Shown one piece after another: positions 26,420-34,020 of a stretch of 64,000 bases of DNA. Every line of letters begins with the position of its first letter. Position 1 is the stretch's first letter. Source of the DNA: an uncultured Eubacteriales bacterium (GTDB lineage: Bacteria; Bacillota; Clostridia; Christensenellales; CAG-138); the NCBI GenBank assembly GCA_900549955.1, contig URQH01000002.1, positions 73,954 to 137,953 of the forward strand. Direction: 5' to 3'. A program made the position numbers and the translations under genes. The notes under the pieces are model-generated. The model made no database searches. It saw nothing but the letters and a program-made list of their open reading frames with translations, and had not been told where the DNA came from.

Positions 26420-27367
26420 TCAGCTGTAATTGCTGCGCTGGGATACGCCGGTAATCCCGGACAGTACCCAGTCGTGGTCGGCAAGGGTGACGACAGTCCC
26501 ACAATACTCGCAACGGGCGGACTCCCGCACGGACAGCGGCGCGCCGCAGTTGGGACAGTTGACCGCCGTCATCGTCTCCGCGTCCGGCGTGCGGCGATCC
26601 TTCTGCCGCGTCAGCTTCCAGTCGTACGTCATGAACAACTCGCGGGTCCTGCTGCCGCGCACCAGCTCGCCCGTATCGTCCCGGATCGTATAATCGCAAA
26701 TACGGGTGGACAGCCGCACGACAAGCACATCGTCGTCGCCCTCCTGATAATAGCGGGAGATGAACGAGTCCAGCACCGCAATACGCTCGACACAGTTTGT
26801 CAGCCCCTGCTCACGCAGCGCGTCGAGCTGGCGCGCCATCTGATGGAACAGCGCGTCGGACAGCGAACCGCGCATGGGCTCCCAGTCCTTTTTCTGCCAG
26901 GCCTCCTGCATCTGGACATACAGGTTGCCAACGCGCTCGAGCAGCGCCTGCTCGCTGAAATTCGGGTCCTTTTCCTTGAGCGCAGACAACGGCAACCCGA
27001 CAGGCTCACCCGCGACCGGCCGCGGCCGCAGGACGCGGCCATTCTGCCGCCCGGCCTTCCGTATGTTGCGGCCAAGCGCCAGCGCGATGATGAGCACGAC
27101 GACGACCGGCACCAGCCAGTCGCCCAATCCCCCAAGCGACAGCGCGGATCCGGCGGCCGTCCAGGCCAGGTCGGAATCCCAATCAGAGTCCCAGTCCGTG
27201 TCCCAATCTGTATCCCAGCTCGAATCCCAGTCGGAACCGCCCCAGTCGGAACCGCCCCAGTCGCTGTCACCGCTGAAATTCCCCGCGTCTGCCAGGCCGG
27301 AAGCCGCGAAACAACACAGGCAAACCGCCAGCAGGCACAGCAGAACCGCCTTTCCCCATCTGTTCAT
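26420..27367 (-). CDS. TIM44-like domain protein with Asp-Trp repeats and C-terminal zinc ribbon
   Basis: A 315-residue protein of unknown role. Layout: an N-terminal signal or membrane segment (about 8-26), an Asp/Trp/Ser/Gly repeat of about 35 residues with motifs such as SDWGG and DTDWDTDW (about 32-66), a membrane segment at about 82-99, a TIM44-like domain (about 130-250, LSALKEKDPNFSEQALLERV), and a zinc ribbon with CPNCGAP and CEYCGTV. TIM44-like domains bind membranes in mitochondrial import proteins and also occur in bacterial exported proteins. It has its own promoter. Confidence 0.8.
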   Translation of the reverse strand: MNRWGKAVLLCLLAVCLCCFAASGLADAGNFSGDSDWGGSDWGGSDWDSSWDTDWDTDWDSDWDSDLAWTAAGSALSLGGLGDWLVPVVVVLIIALALGRNIRKAGRQNGRVLRPRPVAGEPVGLPLSALKEKDPNFSEQALLERVGNLYVQMQEAWQKKDWEPMRGSLSDALFHQMARQLDALREQGLTNCVERIAVLDSFISRYYQEGDDDVLVVRLSTRICDYTIRDDTGELVRGSRTRELFMTYDWKLTRQKDRRTPDAETMTAVNCPNCGAPLSVRESARCEYCGTVVTLADHDWVLSGITGVSQRSNYS

Positions 27368-27396
27368 GAGCTACCCCTCTACCAATCCTTTGCTCT

Positions 27397-27425
27397 ATTA
27401 TACAGCAGGGCGCAACCATTCGCAA
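27397..27425 (-). promoter_or_regulatory. Sigma-A promoter of the TIM44-like gene
   Basis: On minus, TTGCGA (27420-27425), a 17-base spacer and a perfect TATAAT (27397-27402), about 30 bases before the ATG. Confidence 0.65.
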
Positions 27426-27432
27426 ACGGGAA

Positions 27433-27684
27433 TCAGGTTTCATTTTCAAACAGCAGTTCCGCGTCCCTCTCCGACCCGTGCAGCAGATAGACCTTGTCGA
27501 CGTCGGCATCCATACAGGAAAGGCAGGCGTCTTCCGCCTCATATCGGACGCAGGTGCCGCAGCTGGCGCTCAAACTGCGCGGCACGGGGGCAAGCGCCGC
27601 GCTTGCCCCCGCCCCCTGCAGCGCACGGTGGGTGCGCATGGCAGACAGATGTGTGTGAAATGTTGCAATATAGGATTGCCGCAT
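27433..27684 (-). CDS. DUF3343 protein, putative selenium/sulfur carrier-like
   Basis: An 83-residue protein matching the DUF3343 family: an N-terminal strand-helix (YIATFHTHLSAMRTHRALQGAG), then VPRSLSASCGTCVRYEAED with conserved Cys. The family is found next to selenium genes (yedE, yedF, selD) in anaerobes and is annotated as a putative Se/S carrier; no biochemistry is known to me. The gene starts one base after the TusA-like gene stop and is third in the yedE-tusA-DUF3343 operon. Confidence 0.8.
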   Translation of the reverse strand: MRQSYIATFHTHLSAMRTHRALQGAGASAALAPVPRSLSASCGTCVRYEAEDACLSCMDADVDKVYLLHGSERDAELLFENET

Positions 27685-27685
27685 G

Positions 27686-27892
27686 TCAGTTCTTGTCCAG
27701 TTTCAGCAGATAGTCCTCCTCCTGCTGCTCGACGGCAACCCGGTAGCCGCGCGCAGACGCAAAGCGCGTGATGTTCTGCACGGCGGCCTGGTTGTCCACG
27801 AGCACGTCGAGGTGGTCGGCCTTGGTACGGTCGAGCGCCTTTTGCGTCATGACCACGGGGATCGGGCAGGAATAACCGCGGGCGTCTACCAT
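27686..27892 (-). CDS. TusA/SirA-family sulfur (selenium) carrier, YedF N-terminal type
   Basis: A 68-residue TusA fold with the signature DARGYSCPIPVV, where the Cys of CPxP carries persulfide (or selenide). The protein equals the N-terminal half of YedF; the C-terminal DsrE-like half of full YedF is missing and DUF3343 is a separate gene. Position between yedE and the DUF3343 gene, with gaps of 4 and 1 bases, supports a role in selenium delivery. The start ATG at 27892 has GGAGG upstream within the yedE 3' end. Confidence 0.85.
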   Translation of the reverse strand: MVDARGYSCPIPVVMTQKALDRTKADHLDVLVDNQAAVQNITRFASARGYRVAVEQQEEDYLLKLDKN

Positions 27893-27896
27893 GTCG

Positions 27897-28997
27897 TTAC
27901 GCCTCCTTTGGCTGATAGACCAGGGAGATGACGAGCATCACCACAAAGCCGATGATCACGGCCAGTGCCACCGGGCCGGCGCCAATGCCGTCGGCGCTGG
28001 AAGCGAGGCCAAAGTTGTGCGCCACAGCGGCGCCGACGATAAAGCCCGTGATGGTCACTGCGGAGTCGGTGTTGCCCTCGCCCGCCAGGATCAGCTGGCG
28101 CAGCGGGCAGCCGCCCAGGAGCATGGAACCCCAGCCGACGAGCGCCATCCCCAGCAGGTTCCACAGCCACTCCGTGTGAGCGACCGGCTGGCCGGCAAAC
28201 GCGAAGCCGGTGAAATTGTTCGTGAGCACGTTGCCGATGAACACGGCGACGATGATTGCGACAAAGCCGGAAATCAGGCGGAAGTCCTTGAACATGACCG
28301 CGTCACGAATGCCGCCGACCATGCACAGGCGGGACTGCTGCGCCAGCGCGCCGACGATCAGCGCCACGACGAGCGCCAGCAGGATGGGCGCACGCATGGA
28401 GCCGGGGCCGGACACGCTGCTGGACAGCAGGTTGCTGCCAAAGAGCAGCACGAGCAGCAGCGCCACCATGAGCACCGGGAACACAAGCCCTTCCGCCATG
28501 CTCTGGCGATAGGCGCGGCCCAGGCTGAAGCCCTTTTTCAGGAACACGACGCCGATCAGGATGCCGATGACAAAGCCGACAAGGCCGACGATCGCGTTGA
28601 GGTCGCCGCCGCCAATGCGGATGACCATGCGCAGCGGGCAGCCGAGGAACACGAGCGCGCCAATCATGACGAACACGGCGATGACAAAGCGGGTCATCGG
28701 GGAAGAACCGCCGACGGGCCGGAACTCCTTGCGCACCGCGGAGAGCGCAAACGCGCCCAGCACGAGGCCGATGATCTCCGGCCGGACGTACTGCACGATG
28801 CCGGTACCGGTCTCGGCGCTCAGGCCGGCCGTCTGGAACTTCAGCGCGCCGGCGATGTCGCGCAGGAAGCAGGCAATGCAAAAGCCCATGTTCTTCGGGT
28901 TGCCAAATGCCGTGAGCAGAACGGCCGCAGCACCAACGATCAGGCCGGTCACGATGATCAGCCAATACCGTTTGACAAAGGATTCTTTCTTCTCCAT
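27897..28997 (-). CDS. yedE: YedE-family putative selenium transporter
   Basis: A 366-residue membrane protein with about ten helices and two YeeE/YedE repeats, each with a conserved Cys-containing pore motif (FLGCPLRMVIRIGGGD and LLGGCPLRQLILAGEG). The YeeE/YedE fold transports thiosulfate in characterised members; this subgroup co-occurs with selenium genes and is predicted to move a selenium compound. It is the first gene of the operon with the TusA-like and DUF3343 genes, and is divergent from a cysteine-desulfurase-like gene through a shared promoter. Confidence 0.88.
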   Translation of the reverse strand: MEKKESFVKRYWLIIVTGLIVGAAAVLLTAFGNPKNMGFCIACFLRDIAGALKFQTAGLSAETGTGIVQYVRPEIIGLVLGAFALSAVRKEFRPVGGSSPMTRFVIAVFVMIGALVFLGCPLRMVIRIGGGDLNAIVGLVGFVIGILIGVVFLKKGFSLGRAYRQSMAEGLVFPVLMVALLLVLLFGSNLLSSSVSGPGSMRAPILLALVVALIVGALAQQSRLCMVGGIRDAVMFKDFRLISGFVAIIVAVFIGNVLTNNFTGFAFAGQPVAHTEWLWNLLGMALVGWGSMLLGGCPLRQLILAGEGNTDSAVTITGFIVGAAVAHNFGLASSADGIGAGPVALAVIIGFVVMLVISLVYQPKEA

Positions 28998-29041
28998 CGT
29001 ATCCTCCCAAAACTTGTGTGTACTTGAAGGTCCTTCTGTGC

Positions 29042-29071
29042 TATAATATCACAAAGGCACGTTATGTGCAA
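29042..29071. promoter_or_regulatory. Bidirectional promoter between yedE and the class V aminotransferase gene
   Basis: On minus, TTGCAC (29066-29071), a 17-base spacer and TATTAT (29043-29048) read toward yedE. On plus, TATAAT at 29042-29047 preceded by TGC (extended -10) reads toward the aminotransferase. The two -10 boxes overlap by five bases, so only one polymerase can open this site at a time. Confidence 0.6.
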
Positions 29072-29086
29072 GTGAGGATAACGAAA

Positions 29087-30250
29087 ATGTCCACAGAATC
29101 CGTCATTTATCTGGATCATGCCGCGACTTCCGGCAAAAAAGCCCCCGGTGTCAGCACGGCGGTCGCCGCCTATCTGGACGGCCTTGCCGCCAACGTCAAC
29201 CGATCCACCTATGCCGTCTCCTCGCAGGCGGCCATGCGCGTGCTGGAGTGCCGTGAGCTGCTGGCAAGCCGCTTCCACTTTGCTTCCCCGTCCCACGTGG
29301 TGTTCACGCCGGGGCAGACGGCCGGGCTGAACATGGTCATCAAGGGCCTGCTGCGCCCTGGCGACCGCGTCGTGGTCAGCTCGATGGAGCACAATGCCGT
29401 CATGCGTCCGCTCAACCAGCTGCAGCGCCTCGCCGGCATCAAGATCGATCGGGTGCCCTGCGCGCCGGACGGCACGCTGGATCCCCGCGCCATACTGCCA
29501 TATCTGCACGAGGACACCCGCCTTGCCGTCTTTACGCACGCCTCGAACGTCTGCGGCACGATGTTGCCCGTGCAGGAAATTGGCGAGCTGCTGTACGCAC
29601 GAGGCATCCCGTTCGTGCTGGACGCGGCACAGACGGCAGGCCACGTGCCGATCGACTTCGGCGCGCTGCATCTCAGCGCGCTGGCCGTGCCGGGGCACAA
29701 GGGGCTTCTGGGCCCTTCCGGTCTCGGCGCGCTGCTGCTGGATCCGGATTTCAGCGAACGGCTGGAACCGCTTCTCTGCGGCGGCACGGGCAGCGCCTCC
29801 GATAGCGAGGAGCAGCCCTCCTACATGCCGGACCGGTTTGAATCCGGCACGCTGAACCTGCCGGGCATCTTCGGCCTGCACGCGGCGCTTTCGTTCCTGA
29901 CGGACGCGCAGATCCTGTCGCTCGACGAATCGGAGCGGCGTCTCGCAGAGCGCATGCTGGACGGCCTGGTGCAAAACAAACGCGTCCGGGTGGTGGGGCT
30001 GCCCACGGGCGCCGGACGCGTAGGTGTCATTTCAATCGACTGTCTGACGATGGACAACGCCGAGGCCGCCTACCGGCTCGAGACGGAATTTGGCATCTGC
30101 ACGCGGTGCGGCCTGCACTGCGCGCCCAGCGCGCACAAGACGCTGGGCACCTTCCCGCAGGGCACGGTGCGTTTCTCCATCGGCTATGGCACGACGGAGG
30201 CGGACATCGACGCGGCGCTCGCGGCGCTCGACGCCGTTACCGCAGGATGA
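29087..30250 (+). CDS. Class V aminotransferase, cysteine desulfurase-like (selenium cluster)
   Basis: A 387-residue PLP enzyme of the CsdB/NifS type. Visible are the N-terminal YLDHAATS, the PLP-binding His/Asp/Lys region with VLDAAQTAGH and the Schiff-base Lys in VPGHKGLLGPSG, and the C-terminal catalytic loop RCGLHCAPSAHK with Cys that would hold the persulfide or selenide. Genes of this type accompany orphan selD clusters and are proposed to release selenium from selenocysteine or sulfur from cysteine. The ATG at 29087 has a GTGAGGA site. The 3' end overlaps the convergent selD by 14 bases. Confidence 0.85.
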   Translation: MSTESVIYLDHAATSGKKAPGVSTAVAAYLDGLAANVNRSTYAVSSQAAMRVLECRELLASRFHFASPSHVVFTPGQTAGLNMVIKGLLRPGDRVVVSSMEHNAVMRPLNQLQRLAGIKIDRVPCAPDGTLDPRAILPYLHEDTRLAVFTHASNVCGTMLPVQEIGELLYARGIPFVLDAAQTAGHVPIDFGALHLSALAVPGHKGLLGPSGLGALLLDPDFSERLEPLLCGGTGSASDSEEQPSYMPDRFESGTLNLPGIFGLHAALSFLTDAQILSLDESERRLAERMLDGLVQNKRVRVVGLPTGAGRVGVISIDCLTMDNAEAAYRLETEFGICTRCGLHCAPSAHKTLGTFPQGTVRFSIGYGTTEADIDAALAALDAVTAG

Positions 30251-31271
30251 TCCGCTTGCCCTCCGCCCGTTTGAGCGTCCCGATGCGCTGCGCGCTCGGG
30301 ACGTTTTCTTTCAGCATGGCGTAGAGCGCGTCTGCATCGGCTGGATCCACCGCCATCAGCAGGCCGCCCGCCGTCTGCGGGTCAAAGAGCACATCCTGCA
30401 CGGCTACCTCTACATCGCCGGCGTCCACGTGTTCTTCGGCAAAGGTGCGGTTGCGATACATCCCCTCCGGCAACAGGCCAATTCGCGCGAGCGACAGGGC
30501 CTCCGGGATGATGTCGATGGCGGACGTGTCGATCACGGCCGTCAGATCGGATCCCTGCGCCATCTCCAACAGGTGCCCCATGAGCCCAAAGCCCGTGACG
30601 TCCGTACACGCGTGCACGCGGAACTGCACCATGCAGTCGCGCGCCGCCCGGTTGAGCGTGGTCATAAGCTTCTTGGCCAGCGCTGCACCCTCGTCGCTGA
30701 GCATATCCACCTTCTGCGCCGTGGACAAAATGCCGATGCCGAGCGGCTTGGTCAGCAACAGCACGTCGCCTTCGTGGGCGCCGCTGTTGGTCAGCACGCG
30801 GTCGGGATGGACAAACCCGGTCACCGACAGGCCGTACTTCGGCTCCTCGTCGAGGATGCTGTGGCCGCCGGTGATCAGCGCGCCAGCCTCATAGACCTTG
30901 TCGTATCCGCCGCGCAGGAGCGCATGCACCGTCTCTTTTGGCATATCTGCCGGGATGCAAAGGATGTTCAGCGCCAACTTGGGCTCGCCGCCCATGGCAT
31001 ACACGTCGGACAGTGCGTTGGTCGCGGCGATCTGGCCAAAGGTGTATGGATCGTCCGCGATCGGCGGAAAGAAGTCCAGCGTCTGCACGAGCGCCAGCTC
31101 GTCGCTCACACGGTACACGGAGGCGTCGTCCGACCGGTCAAACCCCACGAGCAGGTTGGGATCCTCGCGCACCTTGATGCCCTCGAGCAGCTTGGCCAGC
31201 ACGCCAGCGCCGACCTTGGCGCCGCAGCCCGCACATTTAGCCAATTTTGTCAGCTTTACTTCCTGTTCCAT
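30237..31271 (-). CDS. selD: Selenide, water dikinase (selenophosphate synthetase)
   Basis: Makes selenophosphate from selenide and ATP. In 344 residues the active-site residue is Cys16 in AKCAGCGAKVG, with Lys19 three residues later as in E. coli (Cys17/Lys20); there is no in-frame TGA, so this is a Cys form. Other blocks: VGFDRSDDASVY, TNALSDVYAMGG, GGHSI and DVTGFGLMGHL. The ATG at 31271 has GGGAG upstream. It is third in yqeC-yqeB-selD; no selA or selB is in the window. Confidence 0.96.
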   Translation of the reverse strand: MEQEVKLTKLAKCAGCGAKVGAGVLAKLLEGIKVREDPNLLVGFDRSDDASVYRVSDELALVQTLDFFPPIADDPYTFGQIAATNALSDVYAMGGEPKLALNILCIPADMPKETVHALLRGGYDKVYEAGALITGGHSILDEEPKYGLSVTGFVHPDRVLTNSGAHEGDVLLLTKPLGIGILSTAQKVDMLSDEGAALAKKLMTTLNRAARDCMVQFRVHACTDVTGFGLMGHLLEMAQGSDLTAVIDTSAIDIIPEALSLARIGLLPEGMYRNRTFAEEHVDAGDVEVAVQDVLFDPQTAGGLLMAVDPADADALYAMLKENVPSAQRIGTLKRAEGKRIILR

Positions 31272-31287
31272 CGTCCGCACTCTCCCT

Positions 31288-32079
31288 TCAGTTGATTGCC
31301 TTGGTCAGATGCAGCAGCGCTTCCAACACGCCGCCGCCGATGCTGAGCGCCTTGTCGGACACCGTAAAACAATGCTCCACGCGGCAGCGCGGATCCACAT
31401 CGCCGCTCTTCATGCCCTTGTACACCTGCGTGCCGTCCGGCAGCAGGCCGCGCAGCGTGCCGCGGATGGCGCTGCAGACCTTGAACCGGCCCACATAGGC
31501 GCACACCTCCCCGGCCTCCACCGTATCGCCGATGTGATGGACGCCGCGGAACTCGCCCGCGCAGGGTGCGCGCAAAATGCGCTCAATCGTAAACCCGCCC
31601 ACGTCGCCAGGCACCCCTGTGTTCTTCAGGGCGGTCCCTTCATAGTATACGCGCCCGAGCGTATGTCCGCGCATGGTTTCCACGACCGCGTGGCAGTCCA
31701 CGCCGGCCGTGAACCCGGGCCCCAGTGCAATGACGACCGGCGCATCCGTGATCTTCGTGCCCAGGTTTTCTTTGGCCAGGATGGCATCCACCAGTACGTC
31801 CGGGCAAAACGCCGGCAGGCTGGCCGCTTCCGGATCGGCCAGCACCGGGATCTCCCCGCGTTGCAGGATGTCGCGCGCCGCATCCACATTCACCGCAAAT
31901 CGTGCGGTGATATCCTCCACCACCGTAGAGCCGTTGGGAATGGCTTCCGAAAAGCAGACGGTGCGCCGGATGGACGTCGGCTGCGGCAAATCGGTCATGA
32001 CGACGGAAAAGCCGCTACGGTGCAGGCGGCAGGCCACGCCGCTGGCCAGGTCGCCAGCGCCTTTTACAAACACAAGCAT
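31288..32079 (-). CDS. yqeB: YqeB, selenium-dependent molybdenum cofactor protein
   Basis: A 263-residue protein of the EF2563/YqeB family. It begins with a Rossmann-like motif, VFVKGAGDLASGVACRLHRSG, as in XdhC-type proteins, and has VVIALGPGFTAG and GTALKNTGVPG further on. The family is restricted to genomes with selenium-dependent molybdenum hydroxylases and is thought to help mature the labile selenium cofactor. It overlaps yqeC by 16 bases and is 16 bases from selD. Confidence 0.9.
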   Translation of the reverse strand: MLVFVKGAGDLASGVACRLHRSGFSVVMTDLPQPTSIRRTVCFSEAIPNGSTVVEDITARFAVNVDAARDILQRGEIPVLADPEAASLPAFCPDVLVDAILAKENLGTKITDAPVVIALGPGFTAGVDCHAVVETMRGHTLGRVYYEGTALKNTGVPGDVGGFTIERILRAPCAGEFRGVHHIGDTVEAGEVCAYVGRFKVCSAIRGTLRGLLPDGTQVYKGMKSGDVDPRCRVEHCFTVSDKALSIGGGVLEALLHLTKAIN

Positions 32080-32810
32080 ACGTCATTTCCTCCACACAGA
32101 GATGTACAAAGGACGGTATCAACGGCATCCCGCGGAAGCGCCGCGGCTACCTGGCGGGCCAAAGCCTGCCGGGCTGCGTCGTCCGCCTTGTTGAGCACCA
32201 CAGAAAACCGCACGCCGGGCCGGACGTCCTTGCGCTGCCCGTCCCCGCTCACCAGCACGGCCGCTACGTCCTGCGGCGTGACGACATGCGCCTGCTCTAC
32301 ACCCAGCACCGCCGCATAGCGCTCCGGACGAAAGGCCGTTTCAGAAACAGGCTTGCCAATGCCGTCGAGCCCCGCAACCGCCAGCACGAGCGACGCCGTC
32401 TCGGGAATGACGGGCTCGTGCGAAGCCGGCGCCTTCAGCGGCAGATGCTTGGCGCCGTCAGCCTCGACGAGCACATACGCCGCAAGCCGGGACAGCGCCT
32501 CTATGGGCAGGCTGCAGGCCTGCAGCTTGCCTTCCTGCGCAGGCGCGCCGACGCACACCGGCTCCCCGGCATGCGCGCGCAGCGCGCGAGAAACCGCTTC
32601 CGGCGTGGGGGAAAGCAGCACCGGCATGGCCGCGGGCGGGAAGATCCGCGTGGTCGTGGTCACGAGGACGGTATGCCCCTCCGCCGCCAGCTCCAGCGCA
32701 AGCCGCTCCATGAGCGTCGTCTTGCCGCCGCCACCGACGACCGCCGTGACGCCCCGCGGCAGGCGCAGCCGCTCGAAAACCTTCGTCTGATACGCGCAAT
32801 CCGGTGCCAT
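32064..32810 (-). CDS. yqeC: YqeC, selenium-dependent molybdenum hydroxylase accessory ATPase
   Basis: A 248-residue protein with a P-loop, AVVGGGGKTTLMERLA, near residue 25, and motifs VLVTTTTRI and VLVEADGAKHLPLKAP. YqeC is a marker of the selenium-dependent molybdenum hydroxylase trait; its biochemical step is unknown. The ATG at 32810 was chosen because GGAGGG lies six bases upstream; a longer reading from 32846 would overlap the -10 box. First gene of yqeC-yqeB-selD. Confidence 0.9.
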   Translation of the reverse strand: MAPDCAYQTKVFERLRLPRGVTAVVGGGGKTTLMERLALELAAEGHTVLVTTTTRIFPPAAMPVLLSPTPEAVSRALRAHAGEPVCVGAPAQEGKLQACSLPIEALSRLAAYVLVEADGAKHLPLKAPASHEPVIPETASLVLAVAGLDGIGKPVSETAFRPERYAAVLGVEQAHVVTPQDVAAVLVSGDGQRKDVRPGVRFSVVLNKADDAARQALARQVAAALPRDAVDTVLCTSLCGGNDVCLCL

Positions 32811-32836
32811 GGCATGCCCTCCGTTATCCCAAGTGG

Positions 32837-32865
32837 AGAATAACATTTCTCCCCCGTTTTGTCAA
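32837..32865 (-). promoter_or_regulatory. Sigma-A promoter of yqeC-yqeB-selD
   Basis: On minus, TTGACA (32860-32865), a 17-base spacer and TATTCT (32837-32842). It lies about 45 bases downstream of the rpmA terminator. Confidence 0.7.
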
Positions 32866-32909
32866 TTCCTGCCGCCGCGTCCACGGCGCCGGCGGGAAAC
32901 CGCCGGACG

Positions 32910-32938
32910 CAAAAAAAGCGAACCGGACATGGTTCGCT
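32910..32938 (-). terminator. Intrinsic terminator after rpmA
   Basis: An eight base pair stem (AGCGAACC and complement, loop of six) is followed on minus by seven T. It separates the ribosomal operon from the selenium operon. Confidence 0.88.
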
Positions 32939-32966
32939 CTTTTTCCACACTGTGCCGCGTTGGGGC

Positions 32967-33257
32967 TTACTCGCCGGCAGCCTCGGCGTACACGCTGACC
33001 TGTTTTTTGCCGGCGTGCTTCGTCTCGAAACGGACGACGCCATCGATCTTGGCGAACAGGGTATCGTCCTTGCCGATGCCCACGTTGTTGCCCGGATGGA
33101 AGTGCGTGCCGCGCTGGCGCACGAGGATGTTGCCGGCGAGCACGAACTGGCCGTCCGCACGCTTGGGTCCGAGCCGCTTGCTCTCGCTGTCACGGCCGTT
33201 GCGCGAGGAACCGACGCCCTTTTTATGTGCAAACAACTGCAGATTCATCTGGAACAT
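32967..33257 (-). CDS. rpmA: 50S ribosomal protein L27 with cleavable N-terminus
   Basis: A 96-residue large-subunit protein. The N-terminus MFQMNLQLFAHKKGVGSS carries the Firmicutes extension that the protease Prp removes after the Phe of LQLF, exposing AHKKG for the peptidyl-transferase centre. The gene encoding Prp lies three bases upstream. ATG 33257 has a GGAGG site at eight bases. A terminator follows. Confidence 0.97.
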   Translation of the reverse strand: MFQMNLQLFAHKKGVGSSRNGRDSESKRLGPKRADGQFVLAGNILVRQRGTHFHPGNNVGIGKDDTLFAKIDGVVRFETKHAGKKQVSVYAEAAGE

Positions 33258-33260
33258 GTG

Positions 33261-33593
33261 TCACACCTCCTTACAGCCAAATTTGAGGTATCCCGGATAC
33301 GATTCGTCAACGGCGTGCAACCCGGCTGAAAGCGTATTCAGCAACAGTGCTGCCTCTTCGCCCTGCGCATCGGTCGTATCCCTGCCGATGACGCAGTGCA
33401 GGCTCCCATCTTCCGAGATGGAATAGCCGGCCGGAATGTGTGCTACCTCCACAAGCCCAAGCACCGCCGTCTGTGTGAGCGCGGATACCGCGCTGCAGAC
33501 GATGTCCTGGCCCGCTTCGGCATAGTCCGCATGGCCGGTACAGTCGAACCCGACAAGCCGGCCCTGGCTGCGGAGAAACGTTACGTGGATCAT
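33261..33593 (-). CDS. prp: Ribosomal-processing cysteine protease Prp
   Basis: A 110-residue cysteine protease that trims the N-terminal extension of L27. The catalytic His21 (GHADYAEAGQD) and Cys33 (IVCSAVSALTQ) have the spacing of the Staphylococcus aureus enzyme (His22/Cys34). It sits between rplU and rpmA, the usual place of this gene (ysxB in B. subtilis). Cleavage of L27 is essential in S. aureus. Confidence 0.95.
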   Translation of the reverse strand: MIHVTFLRSQGRLVGFDCTGHADYAEAGQDIVCSAVSALTQTAVLGLVEVAHIPAGYSISEDGSLHCVIGRDTTDAQGEEAALLLNTLSAGLHAVDESYPGYLKFGCKEV

Positions 33594-33599
33594 GACGCC

Positions 33600-33905
33600 T
33601 CAGCCGATCGAGAGGATCTCGACCTTGGTGTAAGGCTGACGGTGGCCGCGCTTGGTCCGGATGTTCTTCTTCGGCTTATACTTGAAGACGACAACCTTTT
33701 TGCCCTTGCCATGCTCGAGCACCTTGCCCTTCACCTTGACGCCATCCAGCACGGGCTTGCCAACCTTGACGCCAGACTCGTCGGAAACGAGCAGCACATC
33801 AAACTCGACTTCGGCGTCCACGGCGGCTTCGAGCTTCTCGATGAGGATCTCGTCGCCAGCGGCTACCTTATACTGCTTCCCACCGGTTTGGATGATTGCA
33901 TACAC
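33600..33905 (-). CDS. rplU: 50S ribosomal protein L21
   Basis: A 101-residue large-subunit protein (MYAIIQTGGKQYKV, GHRQPYTKVEI). First gene of rplU-prp-rpmA. The 115-base gap to rng is GC-rich and could hold an L21 leader as in other Firmicutes, but I could not confirm its structure. Confidence 0.97.
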   Translation of the reverse strand: MYAIIQTGGKQYKVAAGDEILIEKLEAAVDAEVEFDVLLVSDESGVKVGKPVLDGVKVKGKVLEHGKGKKVVVFKYKPKKNIRTKRGHRQPYTKVEILSIG

Positions 33906-34020
33906 AGGAACTGCACCTCCTATTACCAGAACTCGCTCAGCGACGGCGGCGCACGCGGCGCGCTTTTGGGCCGGTCCGAAGCGGCTTACCGATCAATATT
34001 ATCACAGTGTGCAACCCGTG

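Noticed and set aside
27185..27265. Short direct repeats, considered as a minisatellite or regulator site
   Set aside because: They encode the Asp-Trp repeat of the TIM44-like protein in frame.
30237..31271. Selenocysteine in SelD
   Set aside because: The active-site codon is for Cys; there is no in-frame TGA or SECIS-like need.
33906..34020. L21 leader RNA upstream of rplU
   Set aside because: The gap is GC-rich and could fold, but I could not match it reliably to the known L21 leader; an Rfam search would decide.
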